From Pomphorhynchus laevis (lineage: Eukaryota; Acanthocephala; Palaeacanthocephala; Echinorhynchida; Pomphorhynchidae): a stretch of DNA of 64,000 nucleotides. The translations under genes were made by a program, and so were the position numbers. The notes beneath the pieces are model-generated. The model ran no database searches. It was not told the origin of the DNA and worked only from the letters and a program-made list of their open reading frames with translations. Positions 11,066 to 23,959 of the stretch are shown here, one piece after another (position 1 is the stretch's first letter; every line of letters begins with the position of its first letter). The stretch spans positions 186,001 to 250,000 of the forward strand of contig WNNJ02000980.1 of NCBI GenBank assembly GCA_012934845.2, written 5' to 3'.

Positions 11066-13157
11066 TTACAAAAATTTCACTCTGATCTGTGTCAACCTGG
11101 TATAACTAGAATGCTTCATTTTGTAAAGAGTCGAAACCTTCCGTACAGTAGTGCTGATGTCAGAAAGATCATTCACCAGTGCTCCATATGTACGAGAGTC
11201 AAACCCCGCTTTATGAAACCGCCTGATGTACATATCATACGAGCATCAAAACCGTTTGAACGGATCAGCATCAACTTTAAAGGCCCTCTGCCGTCAATAG
11301 CGATAAGCGATATCTATTAGTGATAGTGGACGAGTTTAGCACTTTCCCTTTGCATTCGCTTGTTTAGGCATGACATCCGAAACAGTTATCAAATATCTTC
11401 AGCAAGTTTTTTACATGTTCGGTACACCCATCATTTATTCATTCTGGCAACAGTAAAGCGTTCACTTCAGAAGGAATTCGGACATGAATATATCAAAATG
11501 GTATTGCGTCGCGCACTTTGAGTCATTACAACCTTGCCGGAAATGGGAAAGTGGAAAGGACGACCGGTACATTGTGGAAGACAATTGAACTGACTTTAAA
11601 TACCAATAAACTGCATATATCGGAATGGGAAGTGTTTCCGCGAATTGCCTTGCATTCAATTAGGTATTTATTATGCACTAGTACATGATATACGCCACAC
11701 GAACGTATGTTCCTTCACACAGACGTAGTGCCTTAGGTAACAGCTTACCAACATGGTTAACAAATATTGAAGCAAAGTTTTTGTGCGTGTAATTACGCGA
11801 CACTCAAAGTATGACCCTATTGTGGAGGAAACTCAACTTATACGTCAATCCTCAGTATGCTCGTGTGCGATACAAACGTGGCAAGAAAAGTCGAGTGTTT
11901 TTAGACAACTAGCGCCCTCAGGTGAGCACGAATATGAAATTGAGCAGATACATGATCAGACTCAAGAATCTAGTAATCCTGAAAATGATCAGACTCTCAA
12001 ATGTCAAGAAATCCAGACTTAAATGATTTCAACTGACTTCTGTGATTATTTGCATAAAGACTCTAGCGATGCTAAAACTATCGAGTAAATATACTTGGGC
12101 ACGAAATAAAAACGGTACATATCACAGACAATCAATGGAACTTAACTCAGATGAAACTTTGCATCCAGAGGACTTTTCAGTTAGAATTCACAATGACGAC
12201 GCAAATGTGACACAAGAAAATTCGGACCATCAGCAATCTCGAACATGGCGATCAAGACGGAAGACAGCATATTTGAAATAATACCAGTGTTAACCGGACG
12301 GGAAGAATGTCATATACTGTATTTATTTAAAAATTTGTATTACTATTTATAGATGTTCGACTTCTGTTTTATAAGAACTATTTTTCGTGCGTTTCAATGA
12401 TCGGGAAAATTGGACGTCCAGCTAAAGGCAAACAACTACAATATGGATATTTTATTAGTCGAGATAAATGCACAATGACACATCGAAAGCGCTAAATAAT
12501 GCGCTTAAAGACAAGGCAAAATGACCTTTCGATGGTAATTAAAGTTTTTCTAATGTGTGGTGATTTTCGCCATACATGGAGGTGATCCCACGAAGTACCT
12601 GAGCTGATGAAGTGTCTGCTACCTGTAATGATACATGATATTTATATTGTTTTATCGGATATTGATAAATAAATCTTTTTAGGCGCATATTGCTACAACA
12701 TTTTTAAGGAGATATGATGGACAAGTTAGTAGTACCTTCGACATTAAGCATTGATATAGACGATTGTATTGCACAAGATAGATGGACACATTGGAAGCAC
12801 AGGCTAGACAGTTTTTTAAGCGAAACCAATTTGTGTTTACTCGTCAACCTGGTTTCGACTAAATTATTTGGATGGATTAAAGAATGTGAAACATTTGATG
12901 TGAAACATTTCGCTGTGCTATTTCTTCGTTCATAAAGCCAATTAATATATTATTTGCACATTTTAGATACACACGTGTCGCAGAGAACCATCGTTGCCGT
13001 TGGGGCGGTAGACGCAATCACAAATCATAAACAACATGTAACAGACACCTTTATGCAAGGCCTACACAAATTAGAAACGTCTTTTAGAGTTACAAATAAC
13101 GGATCTTTAAGACCTTGTCTCAGTAGCTAAAAAAGTTTAAGAAATAAAAACACATAC

Positions 13158-13395
13158 AATCAATCCAGTTCCAGATCAATCCAGTTTCAGATCAATCCAG
13201 TTCAAGATCAATCCAGTTCCAGATCAAGCCCGTTCCAGATCAATCAAGTTCCAAATCAATCCAGTTCCAAATCAATCCAGTTCCAAATCAATCCAGTTCC
13301 AAATCAATCCAGTTCCAGATCAATCCAGTTCCAGATCAATCCAGTTCCAGATCAATCCAGTTCCAGATCAATCCAGTTCCAGATCAATCCAGCAA
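13158..13395 (+). repeat. 16-bp tandem monomers, 5' end of LINE C
   Basis: About 14-15 units of atcaatccagttccag with scattered single-base variants, immediately upstream of the ORF1 leader. Compared on the sense strand with the 20-bp monomer of LINE A (ccagattattcctgtcagtt), both share ccagat, attcc or aatcc, and agtt, so they look homologous. Confidence 0.9.
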
Positions 13396-13425
13396 ATTTA
13401 ACAGTTTTAACACACAAAGACGTCG

Positions 13426-14304
13426 ATGGGAGGAGGTAAGAAGACATCTACGACTGACAACAACTGTGCTCAACTACAAGTACAATGCTCAGCACACGAC
13501 TGCAGCGTCTGGACTACAATCACATTCGACAGCAGTAAGTCTAAAGAAGACTTCCTATGCGACTTTTGTGCCAACAAACTCATAGGCGACCTCTCCCATA
13601 AGAACATATCAACCTCCAACGTGTCCACGCAAACCACTGAAGTCGTTTCTGATATCCTTTGTCAACCCACTGATCCTGTCATCACATGCACATCTAATCC
13701 CATGACTTCACTTCCGAACTACCCCCGTATCTCCCCTTCTATCTCGTTATTCAATAACATACATCCCTCAATCAAAATCACCTCCGCCAACTTCCACAAT
13801 CCTTCAACTCATAACCTTTCCTCACATCGATCACCACCCACTATATTATCTAAATCCTCTTTGTCTTCCGCTGTTAAACCTACTCCCTTGATATCTTCAA
13901 CTCCCAGCTCTCCTATCGTGATCTCTCCAAATCACGTTACTCATCCTCCTTTACGGAAACGCTTTCCTTCACGCGATCGTTGCGTCATCGTCACTTATAT
14001 AACTCCTTCCACCTCTTTATCTCCACAAGCACGTCTCGACCACGATGTTTACGCATTTAGATTCATTCTCTTGTCTCTTGTCCCTGCAGATAAACCATCA
14101 TTTTTCAACAACATCTCTACTGTCGCATTCATCCGCCTAAATAAATCTTCTCAATCTAATCCTTTCCAGCCCCCTCTCCTAAAAACTGTTTTCAAGCATT
14201 TCTCTCACGCGAATTCTGTCCTCTCCCAACGATTCAAACTCATGTCCCCTTCAGCCACTCGTGTTTTCCTCAATCGCACCCCCTCCGAAATCGCTCAACC
14301 CTAA
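13426..14304 (+). CDS. LINE C ORF1 protein
   Basis: 292 codons from ATG. The N-terminal Cys finger (QCSAHDC, W, CDFCANK) matches the one in LINE A. A Ser/Thr/Pro-rich middle follows, then the conserved C-terminal block (KRFPSRDRCVIV, VFLNRTPSEIAQ). The stop comes earlier than in LINE A. Downstream sequence to 14408 still resembles the ORF1 tail (GETSLSIRNI, PKIRW), so the natural end is probably about 35 codons further and this copy is truncated by a stop. Confidence 0.7.
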   Translation: MGGGKKTSTTDNNCAQLQVQCSAHDCSVWTTITFDSSKSKEDFLCDFCANKLIGDLSHKNISTSNVSTQTTEVVSDILCQPTDPVITCTSNPMTSLPNYPRISPSISLFNNIHPSIKITSANFHNPSTHNLSSHRSPPTILSKSSLSSAVKPTPLISSTPSSPIVISPNHVTHPPLRKRFPSRDRCVIVTYITPSTSLSPQARLDHDVYAFRFILLSLVPADKPSFFNNISTVAFIRLNKSSQSNPFQPPLLKTVFKHFSHANSVLSQRFKLMSPSATRVFLNRTPSEIAQP

Positions 14305-14411
14305 TCTGCCCGCATCGAGAAACGTCGTCGCTAGGAAAACGGCGAAACATCTCTCTCGATCCGAAACATAGACGGAAATTTTCAAGTTGTCCAAACCCGC
14401 CCAAAAATTCG

Positions 14412-17400
14412 ATGGCGCTCCATGTCCCCTATGTATCTTCTCTACTAGCCCCCATCACCACCGCACACAGTTTCCGCCTCGGCCTCCTCAACACTAGATC
14501 TATTTTCAATAAATCCGATACCATCCTCAACCTATTAAACAAGCAATCCATCGATCTCTTCTGCCTGACTGAATCCTGGTACTTTGATTATGATGACCTC
14601 TCCATCCGCTGTCTGCTCTCTTCCGGTTGCTCACTAGTCGCCTCCGCTCCCCCCTCAGCTCATCCCCTACTAAATTCTCTAATCATATCGGCATTGCCGC
14701 ATTCGCATCCTAAAATTCGATGGCGCTCCATGTCCCCTATGTGTCTTCTCCCCTAGACTAGTTCGCCACAACACACGGTTTCTGCATCAGCCTCCTCAAC
14801 ATTAGATCTATTCTTAATAAATCACACCTTATCCTCAACCTATTCACCAAGCAATTCATCGATATCTTCTGCATCACCGAATCCTGGCACTCAGATTCCG
14901 ACGACATTTCCATTCGCCGTCGGCTCTCTGCCGGTTGCTCCTTAGTCGAATCCGCGCGCCCTCTCAAGTTGTACCCTTCTAAATTTTGTAATCATGGCGG
15001 CATCGTCGCATTCGCGCATCACTCCGCGTCTCTTTGCAATATCAAACCACCTTTCAGACATTGCTCTTTTGAATTGTTCACTTGTCGTTCTTCTAACCCG
15101 ATCACTCTAGATCTCGACATTGTATACCGTCCTGGATCATCAGCTCCTACATCTTTATTTTTTTACCGAACTCGCTGATCTGCTTTCTCATCGTTCTTTG
15201 TCCTCAATCTCTTCACTCGTTCTAGGCGACTTCAACATCCGCCTAGAACGCCCCTCTTCCACGGATTCCATTCGGTTCATCAACATTCTATCCAACTACA
15301 ATTACAAACTAATTTCCACTGCCCCACACATATCCTTGGTGGTGCACTCGACATCATCGATATCCCTGATCATTTTTCTGCCTACACCACACTGTTTATC
15401 TCTGATCCTAGTCTATCCAATCACTTTCTCGTCACCCTTGATCTCACTCACAACCACACCCCTCCTCACACCTACAATCCTACGTCGTTCTTGGAGAAAT
15501 CTTGATCTCTCCCTAATCCGCTCTGCCTTACTCAAATCGACTCTATCCTATCCAACAATAACATATTCCTCTCCTCACAGTCTCGCCTTTCTTTTCGACT
15601 CTGAACTCACATCCATTCTCGATCTTCTCTTGCCCTTCAAGCCTCACCCACACCGTCGCTTGCACCGTGTCCCATGGTTTGACACCCAGTGCCAACTCTC
15701 AAAGCGTCGACTCCGTCATGCTTTTCGAGTATATCATCGCTCTCTCAGACAGGATTTCCGCTCGATCACTCCGCCTTTCCGTGATACCTATCTTGCTCAT
15801 CGGCGGTCTCATCTCCACCTACTACGTACCAAGTGCAACTCCTTCTGGCAGTATAAAATCATCACTTCATTCAACTCTAAAAGTCTTATGCGTACTTTTA
15901 ACTCAATCCTTGCTCGCTCCTCTCCACCGTGCAACATCAATCCCCATGATTATTCGTCATTTCTCTAGACCAAAGTATCCACGTTTCTCTCTCAAACCCC
16001 GGTATCCATCCTATCCCACTCTGCCGCGCCTAGCCTCATTCTCCCGGAACACTTTCATCTCCACCCTGTTTCACCTACAAAAGTATCATCTATCCTCATG
16101 TCCTTGCCCAACAAAACCTCACCTACCGATCCCCTGCCTACTCACATATTAAAATCTACATGCTCATCGATATCCCCATTTCTCACAACCTTGTTTAACT
16201 CGTCCATCCGCAGTCGTATCTTCCCTTCACACTGGAAATCCGCAATCGTTCGTCCCCTCCTTAAGAAACAATCGCTCGACCCCTTCCTTCTTTCTAGCTA
16301 TCGCCCCATTTCACTACTCCCTACTCTTTCTAAGCTCTTAGAACGCGTCATCTTAATACAGATCAACGCTTATCTCTCGTCATCTAATCTGTACCCTCCT
16401 TTCCAAACCTCTTTCCGCTCTAATCACTCCACAGAGATCGCCTGCGTGAAAGTTTAAAACGACTTACTCATTTCTCGAGACAAGGCTTTATATACTTTTC
16501 TCATCTCTCTCGACCTCTCCTCTGCCTTCGACATTGTCGACCGCTCCGTCCTCCTTTCTCGCCTTCGTTATGATTACGGCTTTTCTTCTACCTCCGTTGC
16601 CTGGTTTGCCTCATATCTATCCGACCGTTCCTTTCGCGTCTGTTTTAATTCATCATCCTCCCCTCCCATCCCTATTTTTTGCGGGGTCCCACAAGGTTCA
16701 GCCTAGGTCCCCTGCTTTTCTCTCTTCTGCTTGACGATCTCTCTCCGTATATCAAACCTTACTCCTTTACCGTCATGCAATACGCCGATGACATTCTAAT
16801 CTATGCTCATGCACCCGCACATCGCATACACGATATCGGCATTTCTGCTTCCAACTGTCTTTCTTCTATCTACAAACGTCTCTCCAATCTCCATCTAGTT
16901 CTAAACGCCGAAAAGTCCAAAATAACGTGGATCCTTCCCGGTAAACCAAACATATCTCCTCCCACTGTATCTTTTGCGTCATCGATCATCCCTATAGTCC
17001 ACAATCTCACTTTCTTAGGCTTCCATTTCGATGATCACCTTTCCCTTAAACCCTTCGTCCGTGACAAGGTCCGCTCATCTAACTTAATTCTCCGTGACAT
17101 CCGCCGTATCCGCCCCTTATCGACTTCCGTTCTTGTAGGTCTCTTCTTTTATCGCTTCTTTTCTCTAAAATCGATTACTGCCTTAGATTTTTCGCCAATT
17201 CTCCAAAATCCATCATCCTACCTCTACAACGCATAATCAACTCCGCCGTTCGAGTGCTCTTTCGCCTCCGTCGCTTCGACTACATATCCACATATCTTAC
17301 CCAACTCTCCTGGCCCACCATCCACATTTGCATCAAACTCCGCCTTCTTCTCGTAACTGTTCGTCTCTTCGCTGTCAAATCCCCATCGTTTATCAACCTT

Positions 17401-17600
17401 TCTTTCTTAGAGAAACTCGCCCCACCTCGCTATCGCAGCGTTCCTGTCATACCCTCTTACTCCACGTTCCCAATTACTCCAACAACTATGGTCTCCGATC
17501 CTTCCTCGTCGCAGCCTTACTCGCATGGAATCAACTCACTCTCAACGTCCGTCGCTCTCCCTCCTTTATCACATTCAAACACCTCCTTCGTTCACGCCTT
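14412..17600 (+). pseudogene. LINE C ORF2 remnant with duplicated start
   Basis: MALHVPYVSS opens at 14412 and again at about 14716. The first version runs to SAPPSAHPLL. The second continues into the rest of the endonuclease (FCNHGGIVAF, YRPGSSAPTSLFF, GDFNIRLERP). RT motifs follow: LSSYRPISLLPTLSKLLERV, DLSSAFDIVDR, GPLLFSLLLDDL and MQYADDILIYAHAP (about 16770-16810), then the C-terminal connection region to about 17600. Several frame changes and stops are present, so it is inactive. Confidence 0.8.
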
Positions 17601-18864
17601 CTCGACACATTATTTACATTTTTGTTTTGTTGTGGTCATGCAAGCGTGCGCTGGCACGCATTTGCCACGTTGAAAAATAAATCTTTAATAATTGTTAATA
17701 GCGAAATCCTTTGAAGCAGCACGCCATCAAACTGCTATATTCTCGTCAACACAACTGACAACTCTGGTAATCATGCAAGATTATGCCACTGAGGATTATT
17801 ATCACAAGATGAAGAAAACAACACAGTTGCTGTGCAACTCAGTACCAAAAGCAGAGGTGTAGATGAAAACAACATTTCTTCTGTGGAAGAACATCATTCT
17901 CAAACGATTTGTACTAAGCGAAACGCAAAACCTGTAATTTATGTGGTACGACTGACCACTTTGCAAATATTTGTCACTCAACTAAGCAACGCAATGTCAA
18001 TGCATCTGCTGCTTTATTCTCTATGCCAACTGCTTATACCCATAAAATAAGATGTTCCAAACAGTGATTATAGCCGACAAAAATTTTTAATCCCTCATTA
18101 ACACGGGTAGGTCGTACTTCATCGATGCTAAAGTTGTGGTTGAAATATGTAGACCTCACCCTGTGATTGCCGTGTTCGGATGGCGGCGTCGTCTCAATCA
18201 GCAATTATTCGTCGTCAATGTTTGTTGATGTTCCAAATCATTGATCGTACGTATGACAATTGCCGTTTCCTTGTACAGTATAACCTATGAGTACCAATAA
18301 TTTTAGGACAATCATTATTTGCTCATCATCAGTATGATCGGGGAAGGGCACCCAAGGCTCACCTTAGTTTCAATCCAAACCGCTCATATAATGAATATTA
18401 GCCCTATCCCACTATTCCCATGTGTCACAAACGACATTTGACCACTGTACGAAATCGGTCCCCCAATCACAAGTTAATATCCAATTTATTAAGGAACAAG
18501 TGAAGAAACTCTTCTAACAGCGTATCATTGAAATTAGTCGTTCGTGGTGAAGAGTGGAGTTTCTGATTATTTCAAACATCAATCAACCACGGATAGTTGT
18601 GGACTATTCATGTATAATCAACCTTTATACGCTACTCGACGCGTATCCACTTCACAGCATAAATCACCATATTATAGATTGCGTCATACTCAGTTTTTAG
18701 ACATGTGCCCCAGCATATTACCAAATACCATTGCTTAAGAAAAACAAGCCAACTAATGGAAACTTATACTAGTTATGGAGAATACCTTTCAGAATGACGA
18801 ACGCTGTTTCCGTCTTGCAGCGTATAATGAATCAAATCACCACTGATGAGGAATTTAAAAAATA

Positions 18865-20826
18865 TTTTTTTAATGTAGATGAGCGAGCAAGGATTGAGTT
18901 AAAAGTACGCATAAGACTTTTAGAGTTGAATGAAGTGATGATTTTATACTGCCAGAAGGAGTTGCACTTGGTACGTAGTAGGTGGAGATGAGACCGCCGA
19001 TGAGCAAGATAGGTATCACGGAAAGGCGGAGTGATCGAGCGGAAATCCTGTCTGAGAGAGCGATGATATACTCGAAAAGCATGACGGAGTCGACGCTTTG
19101 AGAGTTGGCACTGGGTGTCAAACCATGGGGCACGGTGCAAGCGACGGTGTGGGTGAGGCTTGAAGGGCAAGAGAAGATCGAGAATGGATGTGAGTTCAGA
19201 GTTGAAAAGAAAGGCGAGACTGTGAGGAGAGGAATATGTTATTGTTGGATAGGATAGAGTCGATTTGAGTAAGGCAGAGCGGATTAGGGAGAGATCAAGA
19301 TTTCTCCAAGAACGACGTAGGATTGTAGGTGTGAGGAGGGGTGTGGTTGTGAGTGAGATCAAGGGTGACGAGAAAGTGATCGGATAGACTAGGATCAGAG
19401 ATAAACAGTGAGGTGTAGGCAGAAAAATGATCAGGGATATCGATGATGTCGAGTGCACCACCAAGGATATATGTGGGGCAGTGGAAATTAGTTTGTAATT
19501 GTAGTTGGATAGAATGTTGATAAACCGGATGGAATCCGTGGATGATGGGTGGTCTAGGCGGATGTTGAAGTCGCCTAGAACGAGTGAAGGGATTGAGGAC
19601 AAAGAACAATGAGAAAGGAGGTCAGCGAGTTCGGTAAAAAAATAAGGATGTAGGAGCTGATGATCCAGGACGGTATACAATGGCGAGATCTAGAGTGATC
19701 GGGTTGAAGAACGACAAGTGAGCAATTCAAAAGAGCAAGGTCTGAAAGGTGGATTGATTTTGCGAAGAGACGCGGGGTGAAGTGCAAATGCGACGATGCC
19801 GCCATGATTAGAGAATTTAGAAGGGCATGAGCTGAGGGGGCGGGCGGATTCGACTAAGGAGCAATTGGCAGTGAGCCGACGGCGAATGGAAATGTCGTCG
19901 GAATCTGAGTGCCAGGATTCGGTGATGCAGAAGAGATCGATGGATTGCTTGGTGAATAAGTTGAGGATAAGATGTGATTTATTAAGAATAGATCCAGTGT
20001 TGAGGAGGCCGAGACAGAAACCGTGTGTGGTAGTGATGGGGGCTAATGGAGAAGATACATAGGGGACATGGAGCGCCATCGAATTTTTGGGCGGGTGTGG
20101 ACAACTTGAAAATTTTCGTCGATGTCTCGGATCGAGAGAGATGTTTCGCCGTTTTCCTCGCGACGGCGTTTTATGGTGCCGACATATGAGTTGAGAGATT
20201 TCGGATGTGGTGCGATCGGGGAAAATGCGAGTGGCTGATGAGAACATGAGTTTGAATCGTTGGGAGAGGACAGAATTAACGTGAGAGAAAAGCTTGAAAA
20301 TAATTTTTAGGAGAGGGGGCTGGGAAGGATTAGATTGAGAAAATTTATTTAGTCGGATGAATGCGACAGGAGAGATGTTGTTGAAAAAGGATGGTTTATC
20401 TGCAGGAACAAAAGACGAGAGGATTAATCTGAATGCATAAACATCGTGGTCGAGACGTGCTTGTGGAGATAAAGAGGTGGAAGGAGTTATATCAGTGACG
20501 ATGACGCAAAGATCCCGAGAAGGAAAGCGTTTCCGTAAAGGAGGATGTGTAACGTGAGTCGTGAGTTCACGATAGGAGAGCTGGGAGTTGAGGATATCAA
20601 GAGAGTAGGTTTAACTGCGTAAGACAAAGAGGATTTGGATAATATAGTGGGTGGTGATCGATCAGACACTGCAGTCGTGTGCCGATCACTGTACTTGTAG
20701 TTGAGCACAGTTGGTGTCGGTCGTAGCTGTCTTCTTACGTCTTCCCATCAACGTACTGGAGTGCTAAAACTGTTAAATTTGCTGGATTGATCTGGAACTG
20801 GATTGATACGAAACTGGATTGATTGT
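18865..20826 (-). mobile_element. LINE copy D, 5' half only
   Basis: Same family as LINE C, minus strand. It keeps two to three 16-bp monomers (20780-20826), the ORF1 start at about 20748 (MGRRKKTATT), an ORF1 with a deletion of about 320 bp inside the finger region, the ORF2 start at 20079 and the endonuclease, open over 19690-20247 and then shifted. It ends abruptly in the linker before the RT. Lack of the 3' half with a preserved 5' end is the reverse of the usual LINE truncation. Confidence 0.85.
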
Positions 20827-20829
20827 AGG

Positions 20830-20915
20830 GTTAAAGATTTGATACTTATTAAAAAAGATTTATTTAACGTGGCAAATGCGTACCAGCGCACGCTTTTATG
20901 ACCACAACAAAACAA
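20830..20915 (-). repeat. LINE C/D family 3'-end fragment abutting LINE D 5' end
   Basis: On the minus strand this reads through the 3' end of the family (tggtcat, then gcgtgcgctggtacgcat, then tttgccacg and an aataaatctt tail) and runs straight into the monomers of LINE D. Compare 17630-17700 in LINE C. The order 3' end followed by 5' end is head-to-tail. Confidence 0.8.
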
Positions 20916-22965
20916 ATTAGCCAAAGATTTAAATTAAATTTAAGAATCGGCAGATATTTTCGTCTTCTTATATGATATTATAATTTGCGGAAAAAAGTAA
21001 CAAGGAACACTGATATAGACAAAAAAATCTGTGAAGTTCCTCAGAAAGTGAATCTTAAGTTTTATCAAAAGTACTTAAGACAAAACGAGCTAAATTTTCA
21101 GGGATATCGAGTATCCAATGTTTCGATCATGTCATACCCTAGTCGCGTAAAATTAATTCTTAACTATCCATTACCCAGTGACAAAAATACGATGCATTAC
21201 GATGTAATAGGTCTTTAGCCTATTATTCAAAATAGATCGGCCAGTACTAGATTGCATTAGATCAAAAAATCATTGTATTAGACCAAAATATCGGCCAGTA
21301 CTAGATTGCAATATTTTCCTACCATCGAAATATGTTGTAGCAACTATTCAAATTCTCAAAAAGGAAATCTCGAGCGCTACAATAACTGTTTACAAATCTG
21401 ATATGCTTTAGCCGTCAAAACGGATGACTTATACCTCAACCGGAAAACTCAGCTCTAAGACAGAAAACAAAACCCATTGCTTTCTCAAAAGATATTGCCA
21501 AAAACTGCATTGCATCAATCTAGCGTTGAAAAAGAGGAAGAGGCTATTGTCAGTTCCATCCAACACTTGAAACACTATATTCTTTTAAAGCCGTTCAAAC
21601 AAGTCACAGATCAAAGATATGTAAACTACATTTTTAACAGAGTTCACTCTAATAAAATAAACGACAAAGTGATCCAATTACGATTGAAACTCCCGCCATT
21701 CCAGTATGAGATCAAGTATCACAAAGAAAACTGCAATATAGCTGCCGATGTTATATCGAATATCGCATATGATCACGCTAACCGAGGATCTCTTTAAGAT
21801 GTCAGTAGGATTCATGATTCCATGCGTTATCCTAGTATCACACTAATGCTGCATTTTTAAGGCAGCACAGTCTACCGTTTGATAAGTCTGATGTCGTTAG
21901 CATACCAAATAGATGCCATACTTGTGCCGATATGAAACTAAAATTCTGTAAACCAACAACCACCCATATGATTGGCCCTTCTCAACCGTTTGGACGTCTG
22001 AACATTGATTTCAAAGGACCCTTACCTTCCAATACCCGAAATCGTTATTTACTTTGTATTGTCGACGAATTATCCCGGCTTTTTCGCTATATCTTTCATC
22101 GAATCCTCTTCATCTTGGGCGATTAATGCTTTACATCTGATCTTTGGCATATTCGGATGACCAGCTAGAATACATTCTGATTAAGGCGCGTGTTTTTGAT
22201 CCAGAGCTAGGAGTCTACCTAGCTTTTATTATCGGTAAAGACGATAATAAAAATTTTTAGTATCATCTTTACGTGCATTGTTATGTACTACTGGGCAGAC
22301 CCTACGAACGTATGTTTCTGTAATAGCGAAATTCAAAGAATTCGTCGATTTTACCACTTTGGATTAAGAATGGCCAAACCATTCTACTCAGAGACAATCT
22401 AATAAACAAATATGACAATTCATTTCATTAGGTGGAATTGATACTAAGCAATGGACAATATGCCGTCGTACTTAACGATATGGGTAATAAATCACCCGTA
22501 TGAACGCGGAGAGGGTAATACTACCACGCACTGATACTAATACATGCGACAAATCCTATGAATACGTAGATTCCACACTCACATTATAGCGATCTTGACA
22601 CTACGTTGACTCTTGGCTCAGAACGGCAATATATATCACCGGAACATTTTAGATGTCATCTCGGTACGAAATCAACACAATTAACTAGGATACTATCAGA
22701 TACGAAACTTTGTCTAACAAGTTTATTACTCTAACTATGAATGCAGATAATGCAAATGAGAGTGATATAATCGAGACGGTGAATATGTCCGAAAAAAATC
22801 GAAACAATTTTTTAACTCATAATACTAGGCAACAACGACAAAAATACGGCTAAAGTAGCTCTATAATTACTATTGCTGGGAAGACTAGTAATACATGATA
22901 TTTATATTGTGATGTTTTCAGATATTGTAAAATAAATCATTTTATGCCGATCTTATTATACATGT

Positions 22966-23955
22966 GAACTTAAAGTATTCTTTAACTCTTAATATGCGGG
23001 AGCGGTAGACAACATACAGCAACATGCAGTCGTTTGCCGACTTCTTAATGGCGAAAATGCTTTGAAAATATACTTCTAGATTATGCACTTTTTATCTTCC
23101 CTAAATTATATAATCTATAATTTAAGAGAAGTGCAGTTGATCTGAAATAGTTTATTGCAAGAATTCATGGTAACAATAAATTCAGTTACTAATGTCAACT
23201 AGTGCAAGGTTGTGGATGAGAATTTACAAGATATGGGATGGCTTTTTATATATATGAAAAAGTAATATGTTCAGTATTAATTAAATAAATTGATTTTCTT
23301 TTCTATATTATAAAAATAGAGAGAGGAATTTTCTGCGTTTGTTCCTTAAACGTACTTTTGTCAAAAATAGAAAGGAATGTCGTACACATTTTCTGTCGGT
23401 AGGAAAAAATACTTATAAATGGAGTCACTGTGGCATTTTTCGATTTGACGATGTTATATTGAAGATTGAATTTTTAATTTGTAAATAATCATACCATGAC
23501 GAAAGGTAAATATCCTAGCAGATAAAGTGTTATATTTAACTATAATTTAGGGTCGGATACTCTCTTATTGTTCATTATTTTGGTATCGCTATTTATTGTT
23601 TTGACAAGTGTGTATGCTCTTGTTAGCAGGTAATGTAGTCGATTATAGCGAGTTGCTTGCTCTTCATTGGGAACTATTTTGAACGAATGAAAATTAATAC
23701 AGCAGAAAATTTAAATAATATAGAAAATCGGTTTTTATTTACTATTTATGAAAATATAACAATTATTCTTTGTATATTAAGTATATAATATACTTAATAT
23801 TACATACTTATATTATATTTATACTTTATATGTTGTCTATACTTTACATATTTGGTTAATTTGGTTAACAAATTGTCTTGAATATAAATACTTACAAACT
23901 TAAAAACACAAGCTTAAGCACACAATCAGTAATTCGACAACCATCGAAGACAGTC
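22966..23955. other. AT-rich stretch without recognisable gene
   Basis: Low-complexity AT-rich DNA after the LTR fossil. I see no long frame, splice-bounded exon or repeat shared with other parts of the window. A short self-complementary AT run lies near 23780-23815. Confidence 0.5.
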
Positions 23956-23959
23956 AAAT

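Larger units (their letters stand above)
4546..12420 (+). mobile_element. Gypsy-type LTR fossil interrupted by LINE B
   Basis: Fossil. LTR-like sequence is shared between about 4546-4620 and 12310-12385 (both carry gatgttcgacttctgtt). Between them, in order: gag (4818-5066), paired zinc knuckles (about 5260-5375), retroviral-type protease (about 5520-5880), RT (about 9660-10210), RNase H (about 10500-10860) and integrase (about 11070-11680). LINE B sits between protease and RT. A short Naiad-type PLE terminus (10878-11065) sits between RNase H and integrase. It has many breaks and is old. Confidence 0.75.
13158..17705 (+). mobile_element. LINE copy C, second CR1/L2-like family, chimeric
   Basis: A 5' monomer array (13158-13395) is followed by ORF1, ORF2 and a 3' end near 17700 (cacgcatttgccacg, then an aataaatcttt tail). 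Its proteins are recognisably the same type as LINEs A/B but much diverged, and the base composition is higher in C. The ORF2 start is present twice (14409 and 14713) as two diverged versions, so the copy appears to be a joint of two subfamily members. Confidence 0.85.
12590..22965 (+). mobile_element. Gypsy-type LTR fossil interrupted by LINEs C and D
   Basis: Fossil. LTR-end sequence is shared by about 12628-12695 and 22888-22960 (both carry tgatacatgatatttatatt). Parts in order: gag N-terminus (12714-12935), zinc knuckles after LINE C (about 17880-18010), protease (about 18050-18400), RT (about 18540-18870, continuing after LINE D at 20985-21220), RNase H (about 21480-21790) and integrase (about 21800-22350). 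It has many breaks. Each LINE separates stretches that read on from one another, so the LTR element is older than both insertions. Confidence 0.7.
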
